From contig CAJTTH010000012.1 in assembly GCA_910579125.1 (NCBI GenBank), forward strand, positions 1 to 53,982: a stretch of DNA of 53,982 bases, read 5' to 3'. Position numbers and translations under genes: made by a program. The notes under the pieces are model-generated. The model was not told the DNA's origin. It saw only the letters and a program-made list of their open reading frames with translations, and made no database searches. How positions within the stretch are numbered: the first letter of the stretch is position 1; the number at the start of each line of letters is the position of its first letter. Shown one piece after another: positions 23,788-33,332 of this stretch. The stretch comes from an uncultured Oscillospiraceae bacterium. Lineage in GTDB: Bacteria > Bacillota > Clostridia > Oscillospirales > Ruminococcaceae.

Positions 23788-24822
23788 ATGGCAGTTAAAG
23801 TTGCAATCAATGGTTTCGGAAGAATAGGACGCCTTGCGTTCAGACAGATGTTCGGCGCTGAGGGCTACGAGGTAGTGGCTATCAACGATCTGACAAAGCC
23901 CTCTATGTTGGCTAACCTTTTAAAGTATGACACCGCGCAGAAAGGTTACTGCGGCGTTATCGGCGAGAACCTTCACACGGTTTCCGCTGACGATGAGGCT
24001 AACACGATTACAGTAGACGGCAAGACCCTTAAAATCTACGCTGAAAAGGACGCTAAGGATTGTCCTTGGGGCGATCTCGGCGTTGATGTAGTTCTCGAGT
24101 GCACAGGCTTCTACTGCTCCAAGGAGAAGAGCATGGCGCACATCAACGCGGGCGCTAAGAAGGTCGTTATTTCCGCTCCCGCGGGCAACGACCTCAAGAC
24201 TATCGTATTCTCCGTAAACGAGGGTACGCTCACCAAGGACGACCAGATCATTTCCGCTGCGTCGTGCACGACCAACTGTCTCGCTCCCATGGCTAAGGCT
24301 CTCAACGACTACGCTCCTATCCAGAGCGGTATCATGAGCACTATCCACGCTTACACGGGCGACCAGATGATCCTCGACGGTCCGCACAGAAAGGGCGACC
24401 TCAGACGTGCAAGAGCGGGCGCTGCCAACATCGTTCCCAACTCCACGGGCGCTGCAAAGGCTATCGGTCTCGTTATCCCCGAGTTGAACGGCAAGCTCAT
24501 CGGTTCCGCACAGCGCGTTCCCGTTCCCACCGGCTCGACAACTATCCTTACCGCTGTCGTTAAGGGCGCTGACGTTACCAAGGACGGCATCAACGCTGCT
24601 ATGAAGGCTGCTGCTTCCGAGAGCTTCGGCTACAACGAGGATCAGATCGTTTCCTCTGACGTTATCGGTATGAGATACGGTTCGCTGTTCGACGCTACTC
24701 AGACCATGGTTTCCAAGGTTGCTGACGATCTCTACGAGGTTCAGGTTGTTTCTTGGTATGACAACGAGAACTCCTACACCTCTCAGATGGTTAGAACCAT
24801 TAAGTACTTCGCAGAGCTTTAA
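23788..24822 (+). CDS. gap: Glyceraldehyde-3-phosphate dehydrogenase
   Basis: The 344-residue protein begins VKVAINGFGRIGRLAFRQM (NAD-binding) and has the active-site motif SAASCTTNCLAP (catalytic Cys160), then SGIMSTIHAYTGDQ and SWYDNENSYTSQM. It is the NAD-dependent glycolytic enzyme; the Asp after the second beta strand (AINDL) fits NAD preference. The codon choice (GCT, GTT, AAG) differs from neighbours as expected for a highly expressed gene. ATG 23788 is chosen because AGGAGG (23773-23778) lies 9 bp before it; the ATG at 23779 abuts that site. It is a single-gene unit with its own promoter and a strong terminator. Confidence 0.97.
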   Translation: MAVKVAINGFGRIGRLAFRQMFGAEGYEVVAINDLTKPSMLANLLKYDTAQKGYCGVIGENLHTVSADDEANTITVDGKTLKIYAEKDAKDCPWGDLGVDVVLECTGFYCSKEKSMAHINAGAKKVVISAPAGNDLKTIVFSVNEGTLTKDDQIISAASCTTNCLAPMAKALNDYAPIQSGIMSTIHAYTGDQMILDGPHRKGDLRRARAGAANIVPNSTGAAKAIGLVIPELNGKLIGSAQRVPVPTGSTTILTAVVKGADVTKDGINAAMKAAASESFGYNEDQIVSSDVIGMRYGSLFDATQTMVSKVADDLYEVQVVSWYDNENSYTSQMVRTIKYFAEL

Positions 24823-24846
24823 TGGGCTGCGGAACGGCATAACAAT

Positions 24847-24876
24847 AAAGGCTGCGTTTAGGCGCAGCCTTTTTAT
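24847..24876 (+). terminator. Terminator of gap
   Basis: AAAGGCTGCG (24847-24856) pairs with CGCAGCCTTT (24863-24872), followed by a T-run. Confidence 0.9.
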
Positions 24877-24936
24877 TTGGCAGGAACTTTTCGGGGTAGT
24901 TTTTCGTGAGGATTATACAAGAATGCCGATTTTGTG

Positions 24937-24965
24937 TTGACATTTTTTAGCATATATGATATAAT
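24937..24965 (+). promoter_or_regulatory. Promoter of the aldo/keto reductase gene
   Basis: TTGACA (24937-24942), 17-bp spacer ending TGA, TATAAT (24960-24965). Confidence 0.85.
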
Positions 24966-24998
24966 TATTAAAACAAATTATACGAAAGGAGTTTATGC

Positions 24999-26030
24999 AT
25001 GAAAACGATAACATTGGGCAGCACGGGGATAATCACGCCGCAGAACGCTTTCGGGGCGCTGCCCGTTCAGAGAGCGGACAAGCAGACGGCGGTAAAGCTG
25101 CTGCAAAGAGCCTACGAGGGCGGCATTACGTTCTTCGACACGGCGCGGGCGTACTCCGACAGCGAGGAGAAGATCGGCGCGGCGCTATCCGACGTGCGCA
25201 AAAACATCTTCATCGCGACAAAAACCATGGCTCGCGATACCGAGCAGATGAAATCGCAGCTCGAGACCTCGCTGAAAACGCTTAAAACCGACTACATAGA
25301 TATTTATCAGTTCCACTGCGCGGGGCAGTGCTTCCGCCCCGGCGACGGCACGGGAATGTATGAGCTTATGGAGGACTTCAAGCGTCAGGGAATGATACGT
25401 CACATCGGCATAACGGCGCATAAAATAGGCGTTGCCGAGGAGTGCGTTGAATCAGGACTGTATGAAACGCTGCAATTTCCGTTCAGTTATCTGTCGTCGG
25501 AGCGCGAGCTTTCGCTTGCCGACAAGTGCCGCGAAAAGAATATGGGCTTTATTGCGATGAAGGCTCTCGCAGGCGGTATGATAACGAATTCGAGGGTTGC
25601 CTGCGCGTTTATCGGGCAATACGATAACGTTCTGCCAATCTGGGGTATCCAGCGTGAGAGCGAACTCGAGGAGTGGCTTTCGTTCATGAACGAAACTCCC
25701 AAAATGACCGACGGGATACGCGCGGAAATTGAGCGCGACAAACAGCAGCTCGGCGGTAATTTCTGCCGCGGCTGCGGCTACTGTATGCCGTGCCCTATGG
25801 GCATACAAATCAACAATTGCGCGAGAATGTCGCTTATGCTGCGCCGCGCCCCGTCCGACAACTGGCTCTCGGAGGAATGGCGGAGCAATATGAAGCAGAT
25901 CGAAAGCTGCGTAAACTGCGGACAGTGCAAATCCAAGTGCCCCTACGAGCTGGACACTCCCGCGCTGCTTAAAGAAAACTATGCGGATTACGTCAAGGTG
26001 CTTGCGGGCGAGGTCGATGTGAGAGGTTAA
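24999..26030 (+). CDS. Aldo/keto reductase with C-terminal 4Fe-4S ferredoxin-type domain
   Basis: The protein has 343 residues. The TIM-barrel AKR part (1 to about 245) shows GGITFFDTARAYSDSEEKIG with the conserved Asp and Tyr, and later TDYIDIYQFH and GMIRHIGITAH. The C-terminal part has Cys motifs CRGCGYCMPCPMGIQ and CVNCGQCKSKCPYELDTP of 4Fe-4S type. Such AKR-ferredoxin proteins are common in clostridia and probably reduce aldehydes or ketones with NAD(P)H, possibly linked to ferredoxin; the substrate is unknown. GAAAGGAG precedes the ATG, and the gene has its own promoter and terminator. Confidence 0.88.
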   Translation: MKTITLGSTGIITPQNAFGALPVQRADKQTAVKLLQRAYEGGITFFDTARAYSDSEEKIGAALSDVRKNIFIATKTMARDTEQMKSQLETSLKTLKTDYIDIYQFHCAGQCFRPGDGTGMYELMEDFKRQGMIRHIGITAHKIGVAEECVESGLYETLQFPFSYLSSERELSLADKCREKNMGFIAMKALAGGMITNSRVACAFIGQYDNVLPIWGIQRESELEEWLSFMNETPKMTDGIRAEIERDKQQLGGNFCRGCGYCMPCPMGIQINNCARMSLMLRRAPSDNWLSEEWRSNMKQIESCVNCGQCKSKCPYELDTPALLKENYADYVKVLAGEVDVRG

Positions 26031-26040
26031 AGTTGATTAT

Positions 26041-26078
26041 GCACAATTCGGTTCGGATTGTGCGTAATTTTTTTGATA
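26041..26078 (+). terminator. Terminator after the aldo/keto reductase gene
   Basis: GCACAAT (26041-26047) pairs with ATTGTGC (26057-26063), followed by GTAATTTTTTTG. Confidence 0.75.
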
Positions 26079-26085
26079 ATACATA

Positions 26086-26114
26086 TTGCTTTTTTCGGGT
26101 ATTTGTGGTATTAT
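26086..26114 (+). promoter_or_regulatory. Promoter of carB
   Basis: TTGCTT (26086-26091), 17-bp spacer ending TGG, TATTAT (26109-26114). Confidence 0.72.
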
Positions 26115-26185
26115 TATATAGAATAGGATAAAAATCGAGTGTCGAGATTATCCCATATAATACCAAATAAGGGAGTAAACAGGAA

Positions 26186-29100
26186 ATGCCCAAAAAGACA
26201 GATATCCATAAGATAATGATCATAGGCTCGGGACCTATAATCATCGGACAGGCGTGCGAGTTTGACTATTCGGGAACTCAGGCGTGCAAGGCGCTGAAAA
26301 AGCTGGGGTACGAGATCGTTCTCGTGAACTCCAACCCCGCGACCATTATGACCGACCCCGACGTAGCGGACATTACCTACATCGAGCCGCTGAACGCCGC
26401 GAGACTTACGCAGATCATCGAAAAGGAGCGCCCCGACGCGCTGCTGCCGAATCTCGGCGGACAGAGCGGACTGAACCTCTGTTCGGAGCTTGCCGAGGCG
26501 GGCGTTCTCGAAAAGTACGGCGTTAAGGTCATCGGCGTACAGGTGGACGCTATCGAGCGCGGCGAGGACCGTATCGAGTTCAAGCACACCATGGAGAAGC
26601 TCGGCATTGAGATGCCGCGCAGCGAGGTGGCATATTCCGTCGACGAGGCGCTTGCCATTGCCGACAAGCTGCACTATCCCGTGGTTCTCCGCCCCGCGTA
26701 CACCATGGGCGGCGCAGGCGGCGGTCTGGTCTACAACGTTGACGAGTTGAAAATCGTCTGCGCGAGAGGGCTTCAGGCTTCTCTGGTCGGACAGGTTCTC
26801 GTCGAGGAGTCTATTGCGGGCTGGGAGGAGCTTGAGCTTGAGGTAGTCCGCGACGCGGAAAACAACGTTATCACAGTCTGCTTTATTGAGAATATAGACC
26901 CTATCGGCGTTCACACGGGCGACAGCTTCTGCTCCGCGCCCATGCTCACGATAAGCGAGGAAGTTCAGAAGAAATTACAGGAGTACTCGTACAGCATAGT
27001 CAAGGCGATCGAGGTAATCGGAGGCTGCAACTGCCAGTTCGCGCACGACCCCGTTTCGGGACGTATCGTCGTTATCGAAATAAATCCGCGCACCTCGCGG
27101 TCGTCGGCGCTCGCGTCCAAGGCCACGGGTTTCCCGATTGCGCTGGTTTCGGCTATGCTCGCGTGCGGGCTTACGCTTAAGGAGATACCGTGCGGCAAGT
27201 ACGGAACGCTCGACAAGTATGTTCCCGACGGCGATTATGTGGTTATCAAGTTCGCGCGGTGGGCGTTCGAGAAGTTCAAGGGCGCGGAGGACAAGCTCGG
27301 CACGCAGATGCGCGCGGTCGGCGAGGTAATGTCCATCGGCAAGACCTACAAGGAGGCGTTCCAGAAAGCAATACGCTCCCTTGAAACGGGGCGCTACGGT
27401 CTCGGCTACGCGAAGAATTTTAACGAGCTGAGCAAGGAGGAGCTGCTGTCCAAGCTGACCTACCCGTCCTCCGAGCGCCAGTTTATCATCTACGAGGCGC
27501 TGCGCAAGGGCGCGACCGTGGACGAAATTTACAACCTCACCAAGATAAAGCATTGGTTCTTGGAGCAAATGGTGGAGATTATCGAGGAGGAGAACTCTCT
27601 CGCGGCGGCAAAGGGCGCTGTTCCCGCAAAGGACGTGCTGCTCAAGGCGAAGCGCGACGGCTTCTCCGACCGCTATCTGTCAAAGCTGCTTGACGTTCCC
27701 GAGGAGGATATCCGCGCGAAACGCAGGGAATACGGCATCAATGAGGCCTGGGAGGGCGTTCACGTAAGCGGCACGGAGAACGCGGCTTACTACTACTCGA
27801 CCTACAATCTCGACAAGGACGAAAGTCCCGTCAATACGGACAAGCCGAAAATTATGATACTCGGCGGCGGTCCAAACAGAATAGGTCAGGGCATCGAGTT
27901 CGATTATTGCTGCGTTCACGCGGCGCTGGCGCTGAAATCACTCGGCTTTGAGAGCATTATTGTCAACTGCAACCCCGAAACGGTCTCCACCGACTACGAC
28001 ACCTCGGACAAGCTCTATTTCGAGCCGCTTACGCTCGAGGATGTGCTTGCTATCCACGAAAAGGAAAAGCCCGTCGGCGTTATTGCGCAGTTCGGCGGTC
28101 AGACGCCGCTCAATCTCGCGGCGGAGCTTAAAAAGAACGGCGTGAATATCCTCGGCACTACGCCCGAGACGATAGACCTCGCGGAGGATCGCGACCATTT
28201 CCGTGCGATGATGGAGCGCTTGGAGATCCCTATGCCAGAGAGCGGTATGGCTGTTACCGTCGAGGACGCTCTTTCGATCGCGAACCGTATCGGCTATCCC
28301 GTTATGGTGCGCCCGTCCTACGTTCTCGGAGGACGGGGAATGGAGGTCGTTCACGACGACGAGATGATGCGCGTTTACATGAGCGCGGCGGTGGGCGTTA
28401 CTCCCGACCGTCCTATACTCATTGACCGTTTCCTCAACCATGCGACGGAATGCGAGGCGGACGCTGTCTCCGACGGTACGCACTGCTTTGTTCCCGCAGT
28501 TATGGAGCATATCGAGCTTGCGGGCGTTCACAGCGGCGACTCGGCATGCATACTCCCCGCGAAAAATCTTTCCGACAAGCATATCGCGACTATCAAGGAC
28601 TACACGCGGAAGATCGCCGTGGAAATGGGCGTTGTCGGGCTTATGAATATGCAGTACGCTATCGAGGGCGACACGGTGTATGTTCTCGAGGCTAATCCGC
28701 GCGCTTCGCGCACCGTGCCGCTGGTTTCCAAGGTCTGCGACATCAATATGGTCAAGGTCGCGACCGAGATAATGACGGCGCAGTTCACGAAAAAGCCGTC
28801 GCCCGTGCCCGAGCTGCACGACCGCGTAATACCGCACTACGGCGTGAAGGAGGCGGTATTCCCGTTCAATATGTTCCAAGAGGTCGACCCCGTGCTGGGT
28901 CCCGAAATGCGCTCGACGGGCGAGGTGCTGGGCATTTCACCGAGTTTCGGCGAAGCGTACTACAAGGCTCAGGAAGCAACGCAGACAAGGCTGCCCATGG
29001 AGGGCACGGTGCTGCTGTCCGTCTGCGACCGCGACAAGCCCGAGCTTGTTGATATCGCAAGGGCGTTTGAGAAACTCGGTTTCAGAATACTCTCGACGGG

Positions 29101-29407
29101 CAAGAGCTACGAGCTTATCACCGAGGCGGGAATTACCGCAGAGAAAGTCCTCAAGCTCTACGAGGGCAGACCGAATATCGCGGACAAGATCGCGAACGGC
29201 GAGATACAGCTTATCATCAACACTCCCGCGGGCAAGACCAGCGCGAACGACGACAGCTATATCCGCAAGGCAGCGATAAAGCACCGCATTCCGTACATCA
29301 CCACCATGGCGGCGGCAAAGGCTAGCGCGGAGGGTATCGCGGCGATAAAGAACGGTGTGCACCTCGGCGTGAAATCGCTCCAGGCGTTCCATGCCGAGAT
29401 CAAGTAA
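26186..29407 (+). CDS. carB: Carbamoyl-phosphate synthase large subunit
   Basis: The 1073-residue protein has the full family length. Two homologous halves each carry an ATP-grasp synthetase unit (first begins IMIIGSGPIIIGQACEFDYSG, second IMILGGGPNRIGQGIEFDY near residue 550), and a C-terminal MGS-like regulatory domain (about 930-1073, LLSVCDRDKPELVDIARAFEKLGF). It makes carbamoyl phosphate for arginine and pyrimidine synthesis together with the glutaminase subunit CarA. No carA, pyr or arg gene is adjacent, which is unusual since carA and carB are normally paired. It has its own promoter and AAGGGAG ahead of the start. Confidence 0.97.
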   Translation: MPKKTDIHKIMIIGSGPIIIGQACEFDYSGTQACKALKKLGYEIVLVNSNPATIMTDPDVADITYIEPLNAARLTQIIEKERPDALLPNLGGQSGLNLCSELAEAGVLEKYGVKVIGVQVDAIERGEDRIEFKHTMEKLGIEMPRSEVAYSVDEALAIADKLHYPVVLRPAYTMGGAGGGLVYNVDELKIVCARGLQASLVGQVLVEESIAGWEELELEVVRDAENNVITVCFIENIDPIGVHTGDSFCSAPMLTISEEVQKKLQEYSYSIVKAIEVIGGCNCQFAHDPVSGRIVVIEINPRTSRSSALASKATGFPIALVSAMLACGLTLKEIPCGKYGTLDKYVPDGDYVVIKFARWAFEKFKGAEDKLGTQMRAVGEVMSIGKTYKEAFQKAIRSLETGRYGLGYAKNFNELSKEELLSKLTYPSSERQFIIYEALRKGATVDEIYNLTKIKHWFLEQMVEIIEEENSLAAAKGAVPAKDVLLKAKRDGFSDRYLSKLLDVPEEDIRAKRREYGINEAWEGVHVSGTENAAYYYSTYNLDKDESPVNTDKPKIMILGGGPNRIGQGIEFDYCCVHAALALKSLGFESIIVNCNPETVSTDYDTSDKLYFEPLTLEDVLAIHEKEKPVGVIAQFGGQTPLNLAAELKKNGVNILGTTPETIDLAEDRDHFRAMMERLEIPMPESGMAVTVEDALSIANRIGYPVMVRPSYVLGGRGMEVVHDDEMMRVYMSAAVGVTPDRPILIDRFLNHATECEADAVSDGTHCFVPAVMEHIELAGVHSGDSACILPAKNLSDKHIATIKDYTRKIAVEMGVVGLMNMQYAIEGDTVYVLEANPRASRTVPLVSKVCDINMVKVATEIMTAQFTKKPSPVPELHDRVIPHYGVKEAVFPFNMFQEVDPVLGPEMRSTGEVLGISPSFGEAYYKAQEATQTRLPMEGTVLLSVCDRDKPELVDIARAFEKLGFRILSTGKSYELITEAGITAEKVLKLYEGRPNIADKIANGEIQLIINTPAGKTSANDDSYIRKAAIKHRIPYITTMAAAKASAEGIAAIKNGVHLGVKSLQAFHAEIK

Positions 29408-29418
29408 AGATAAACGCA

Positions 29419-29452
29419 GAACCGGGAGTTTCTCTCGGTTCTGTCGATTTGT
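29419..29452 (+). terminator. Possible terminator after carB
   Basis: CAGAACCG pairs with CGGTTCTG around 29421-29443, with a weak T-tract (TCGATTT). Readthrough into the next gene is possible. Confidence 0.55.
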
Positions 29453-29467
29453 ATCGGGGGGATTTTA

Positions 29468-30637
29468 TTGAAGTTAAGTGAGAAATTTCTTGCGCTGTTG
29501 CTTTCGGTCGGCGTGCTGTTTTTGTCAGGCTGCGGTTATATTCCGCAGCCGTGGAGCGATCCGGAGTTTTCGGGTGAATTTTCGTCCGCAGTCACAGATA
29601 GCACGTATTACGTTCCGTATACCTCCGAGGACGACAGCTCCGCCGAGGAAGAACCGCCGAACGGCACGGGTACGCTTACGGTGCATTTTATCGACGTTGG
29701 GCAAGGCGACAGCACGTTCATAGAGCTGCCGAACGGCGAAACTATGCTTATCGACGCGGGCGAACCCTCGGAGGGAGATAACATCGTAACGTATATTCTC
29801 ACGCAAGGGTATGATACCGTCGATCATGTCATAGCCACGCACCCACACGATGACCATATCGGCGGAATGTCCGATGTACTTAACAACTTCAATGTAAAGC
29901 GTTTTTACTTTACCGAGGCGGAGGGCAATTCAAAAGTATACGAAAATATGCTTGCGGCGATCAGTGAAAACGGAATAACCGCCGACTATGTAACAGCGGG
30001 CGACGTTATTATCGCCGAAGACGGTCTTTCCGCGGAGGTCGTCGCTCCGAAAACGCTCGAATGCGACAATTTAAACGACACGTCGGTCGTCGTCAAGCTG
30101 ACCTACAAGGACAATACATTCCTGTTCACGGGAGACGCGGAGAAGTCCGAGGAGGACGGCATTTGGACAAACATAAAGTGCGACGTTCTCAAGGTCGGAC
30201 ATCACGGCTCGTCCACGTCCACAAACGCGAATTTCCTGAAAAAAACCGAGCCGACCTACGCGGTGATCTCGGCAGGGCTTTTCAACTCCTACGGTCACCC
30301 GACAGAGAAAACCTTGAAGGCTCTCACGCAGAGGGGGATTAAGATGTTCCGCACCGATAAACAGGGCACAATAATATTCACCTCAGACGGAACGGAGCTC
30401 ACCGCAAACAAAGACCCCGTCGAATACGGGGACGGCATTGGCGAAGAAACGTCCTTTGCGGAAAACCACGGCGGCGGTTACGTTCTCAACACGAAATCCA
30501 AGAAGATACATTATCCCGACTGTCCGTCGGTCAATACGATAAAAGAAGAAAATAAGGAGCTCACCGACGACTTTGACGGCGCGGTATCGCGCGGCTACAC
30601 GCCCTGCGGCAGCTGCAAGCCGGCGGGCGGCGTGTAA
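29468..30637 (+). CDS. Secreted ComEC/Rec2-like metallo-beta-lactamase-fold lipoprotein
   Basis: The protein has 389 residues. The signal peptide ends in lipobox LSGC (Cys22), so it is anchored to the outer face of the membrane. The catalytic domain (about 75-320) has FIDVGQGDSTFI and the metal motif THPHDDHIGG (HxHxDH), then FTGDAEKSEE and KVGHHGSSTS, as in the hydrolase domain of ComEC-type proteins that degrade the non-imported DNA strand. A C-terminal module (YVLNTKSKKIHYPDC, then CGSC) resembles the short Ada-like metal-binding domain often fused to secreted nucleases. A nuclease or phosphodiesterase role is inferred. The start is TTG with a run of six G about 6 bp upstream. Confidence 0.82.
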   Translation: MKLSEKFLALLLSVGVLFLSGCGYIPQPWSDPEFSGEFSSAVTDSTYYVPYTSEDDSSAEEEPPNGTGTLTVHFIDVGQGDSTFIELPNGETMLIDAGEPSEGDNIVTYILTQGYDTVDHVIATHPHDDHIGGMSDVLNNFNVKRFYFTEAEGNSKVYENMLAAISENGITADYVTAGDVIIAEDGLSAEVVAPKTLECDNLNDTSVVVKLTYKDNTFLFTGDAEKSEEDGIWTNIKCDVLKVGHHGSSTSTNANFLKKTEPTYAVISAGLFNSYGHPTEKTLKALTQRGIKMFRTDKQGTIIFTSDGTELTANKDPVEYGDGIGEETSFAENHGGGYVLNTKSKKIHYPDCPSVNTIKEENKELTDDFDGAVSRGYTPCGSCKPAGGV

Positions 30638-30677
30638 TTTTGTCGGATATTGACGGGAGTGTTTTTTGGAAAACCGC

Positions 30678-30706
30678 TTGATAAAACGCGGCGTTTGTGA
30701 TATAAT
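30678..30706 (+). promoter_or_regulatory. Promoter of feoAB
   Basis: TTGATA (30678-30683), 17-bp spacer ending TGA, TATAAT (30701-30706). The leader is only about 27 nt. No Fur-type inverted repeat was recognised. Confidence 0.82.
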
Positions 30707-30739
30707 TAACGATAGTGCAGAACATTGGAGGCGTTTTTA

Positions 30740-33076
30740 ATGACGTTAAAGGAACTAAAGATAGGCGAAAGCGCCGTAATAACGAGCGTCGGCGGCGAGG
30801 GCGCTCTGCGGCAGCATTTTCTGGATATGGGAGTTATCCCGGGCGCGGAGGTCACAATGGTAAAGCTCGCGCCAATGGGCGACCCCATGGAGCTTCAGGT
30901 GCACGGCTACGAGCTTACGCTGCGGCTCGCGGACGCGGAGCAGATCGGCGCCGAGCCGATAAAGGCGCGCAATAATCAGCACAGGCGCATTGACAGAATA
31001 TACCCGAAGGCGCACCCGGGTCTCGGCGAGGACGGAAAGTATCACGACGGCGGCGCTCCGTTGCCCGAGGGAACGAAAATCACGTTCGCGCTTGTCGGCA
31101 ACCAGAACTGCGGCAAGACCACGCTCTTCAATCAGCTTACGGGCGCAAATCAGCACGTCGGGAATTTCCCGGGAGTTACCGTCGACAGAAAGGACGGCTC
31201 GATAAAGGGCTGTCCGAATACCACGGTGACCGATCTTCCCGGAATATATTCAATGTCGCCGTACAGCAGCGAGGAGATAGTTTCGCGGAATTTCGTGCTG
31301 AAAGAGAAGCCGAACGCTATAATCAACATAGTCGACGCGACGAATATCGAGCGCAATCTGTATCTCACCATGCAGCTTCTGGAAATGGACGTTCCCATGG
31401 TTGTCGCGCTGAATATGATGGACGAGGTCACGGGAAACAACGGCGCGGTCGACATAAACGGAATGGAGGAAATGCTCGGCGTTCCCGTCGTGCCGATCTC
31501 AGCCGCGAAAAACGAGGGCGTAAACGAGCTTGTCGAGCACGCGCTCCATATCGCGCAATATCGGGAAAAGCCGAGGAAACAGGATTTCTGCAGCAAGGAC
31601 AACCACGGCGGCGCGATACACAGGGCTATTCACGCGGTGGAATCCGTTATCGAGGATCACGCGGAAAAGGCGGGGCTGCCGCTGCAATTCGCCGCGACAA
31701 AGACGATCGAGGGCGACGAGCTTATTTTGGAGCAGCTTAAGCTCGACGAAAACGAAAAGGAGCTTATCGAACACACGGTCGTTCAGATGGAGCGCGAGGG
31801 CGGAATGGACCGCAGCGCCGCGATCGCCGATATGCGGTTCGATTTTATAGAGTACGTTTGCGAGAGCACTGTGCAGAAGCCCCGCCAAAGCAAGGAGCGT
31901 CTGCGTTCCGAGAGGATAGACCGCGTCCTCACGGGAAAATGGACGGCGATACCGTGCTTTGTTCTGATAATGGCGGCGGTCTTTCTGCTGACGTTCAACG
32001 TTATAGGCGCGTTTTTGCAGAGCCTCTTTGAAACGGGTATCGACGCGCTGTCGGGGCTGGTCGACGGGTGGATGACCTCCGCGAACGTAAATTCGGCGCT
32101 GCACGGACTGGTCATAGACGGAATATTCGGCGGAGTGGGCAGCGTGCTCAGCTTTCTGCCGATAGTCGTGACGCTGTTCTTCTTCCTGTCGATAATGGAG
32201 GACAGCGGATATGTCGCGCGCGTGGCGTTCTTTATGGATAAGCTGCTGCGAAAGATAGGGCTTTCGGGAAGAAGTATCGTGCCTATGCTGATAGGCTTCG
32301 GCTGTACCGTTCCCGCAGTCATGTCGACGAGAACGCTTCCGAGCAAGCGCGACCGCAAAATGACGATACTGCTGACCCCGTTTATGAGCTGCACGGCGAA
32401 ACTGCCGATATACGCGTTCTTCGTAAACGCATTCTTCCCCGAATTCGGCGGTCTTGTTATGACAGGTCTGTATCTGCTGGGGATAATCGTCGCGATACTT
32501 ATAGCGTTTCTGTTTAAGGGAACGCTTTTCAAGGGAGAAGCCGTGCCGTTTGTAATGGAACTGCCGAACTACCGTATGCCCGGCGTGAAAAACGTTGCTC
32601 AGCTCCTCTGGGAAAAGGCAAAGGACTTCCTCAGCAAGGCGTTCACGATAATACTTATCGCAACTATCGTTGTGTGGTTCTTACAGAGCTTCGACATACA
32701 TTTCAACATTGTGAGCGATTCCTCGGAGAGCATTATGGCGATTATCGCGGGCCGGCTCGTTCCGATTTTTGAACCGCTCGGTCTGGGCGACTGGCGGATA
32801 ATCACCTCGCTTATCAGCGGCTTTATGGCAAAGGAGAGCGTGGTCTCCACAATGGAGATACTGTTCGGCAGCACTATCACGACCGCGCTTACCGCCGTCT
32901 CTGCGGCGACTATGCTGGTGTTCTCGCTGCTGTACACTCCGTGCGTAGCGTCTATCGCCGCTGTCCGCCGTGAACTCGGAGTAAGGTGGGCTGCGGGCGT
33001 GGTTATCTGGCAGTGTATAGTCGCGTGGCTGGTCGCGTTCGTCGCGAGGGCGGTGTTCCTTGTTCTGGGAGTTTAG
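30740..33076 (+). CDS. feoB: Ferrous iron transporter, FeoA-FeoB fusion
   Basis: The protein has 778 residues. Residues 1 to about 75 are a FeoA SH3-like domain (LKIGESAVITSVGGEGALRQHFLDMGVIPG). The FeoB G-domain begins near residue 115 with GNQNCGKTTLFNQLTG, followed by GNFPGVTVDRKDG and DLPGIYS. The membrane part (from about 400) has the gate motifs, including GFGCTVPAVMSTRTL with its conserved Cys. It imports Fe2+ driven by the GTPase domain. The start at 30740 gives a correct FeoA N-terminus and has GGAGG 9 bp upstream. A small Cys-rich FeoB-associated gene follows 8 bp later. FeoA-FeoB fusions occur in several clostridial and bacteroidal lineages. Confidence 0.95.
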   Translation: MTLKELKIGESAVITSVGGEGALRQHFLDMGVIPGAEVTMVKLAPMGDPMELQVHGYELTLRLADAEQIGAEPIKARNNQHRRIDRIYPKAHPGLGEDGKYHDGGAPLPEGTKITFALVGNQNCGKTTLFNQLTGANQHVGNFPGVTVDRKDGSIKGCPNTTVTDLPGIYSMSPYSSEEIVSRNFVLKEKPNAIINIVDATNIERNLYLTMQLLEMDVPMVVALNMMDEVTGNNGAVDINGMEEMLGVPVVPISAAKNEGVNELVEHALHIAQYREKPRKQDFCSKDNHGGAIHRAIHAVESVIEDHAEKAGLPLQFAATKTIEGDELILEQLKLDENEKELIEHTVVQMEREGGMDRSAAIADMRFDFIEYVCESTVQKPRQSKERLRSERIDRVLTGKWTAIPCFVLIMAAVFLLTFNVIGAFLQSLFETGIDALSGLVDGWMTSANVNSALHGLVIDGIFGGVGSVLSFLPIVVTLFFFLSIMEDSGYVARVAFFMDKLLRKIGLSGRSIVPMLIGFGCTVPAVMSTRTLPSKRDRKMTILLTPFMSCTAKLPIYAFFVNAFFPEFGGLVMTGLYLLGIIVAILIAFLFKGTLFKGEAVPFVMELPNYRMPGVKNVAQLLWEKAKDFLSKAFTIILIATIVVWFLQSFDIHFNIVSDSSESIMAIIAGRLVPIFEPLGLGDWRIITSLISGFMAKESVVSTMEILFGSTITTALTAVSAATMLVFSLLYTPCVASIAAVRRELGVRWAAGVVIWQCIVAWLVAFVARAVFLVLGV

Positions 33077-33084
33077 GGGGAAAT

Positions 33085-33258
33085 ATGAACGGCGCGGATA
33101 TTCTGGTAATGATACTTGTCGCGGCATTGGTCGCGGCGGCTGTATTGCTGATGATAAGGAACAAGCGAAAGGGAAAACGCGGCTGCGGATGCGACTGCTC
33201 CAAGTGCGGCGGCTGTAATTTCCACAACAACGACCGCAAAGAGCAGCGGAAAATGTAA
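33085..33258 (+). CDS. Small FeoB-associated Cys-rich membrane protein
   Basis: The 57-residue protein has one N-terminal membrane segment (about 5-24), a basic patch (RNKRKGKRG) and a Cys cluster CGCDCSKCGGC. It fits the FeoB-associated Cys-rich family found downstream of feoB in Firmicutes, thought to modulate the transporter like FeoC. AGGGGG lies 6 bp before the ATG. The gene is 8 bp after feoB and surely co-transcribed. The Cys cluster could sense or hold iron; that is inference. Confidence 0.87.
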   Translation: MNGADILVMILVAALVAAAVLLMIRNKRKGKRGCGCDCSKCGGCNFHNNDRKEQRKM

Positions 33259-33271
33259 TTTTTCCCTTGCG

Positions 33272-33300
33272 TTGACTTTTGCGGCGCGTTATGCTATACT
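33272..33300 (+). promoter_or_regulatory. Promoter of the GH3 lipoprotein gene
   Basis: TTGACT (33272-33277), 17-bp spacer ending TGC, TATACT (33295-33300). Confidence 0.8.
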
Positions 33301-33332
33301 TAAATCAGCATATATTGAAAGGTTCTGATAAA

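Noticed and set aside
27938..28879. 313-codon minus-strand frame inside carB, and similar ones opposite cheV and ygiQ
   Set aside because: Antisense to highly conserved genes, with no domain and no start signals.
30638..30739. Iron-responsive riboswitch or Fur box before feoAB
   Set aside because: The predicted leader is only about 27 nt and no clear Fur-type inverted repeat was found near the promoter.
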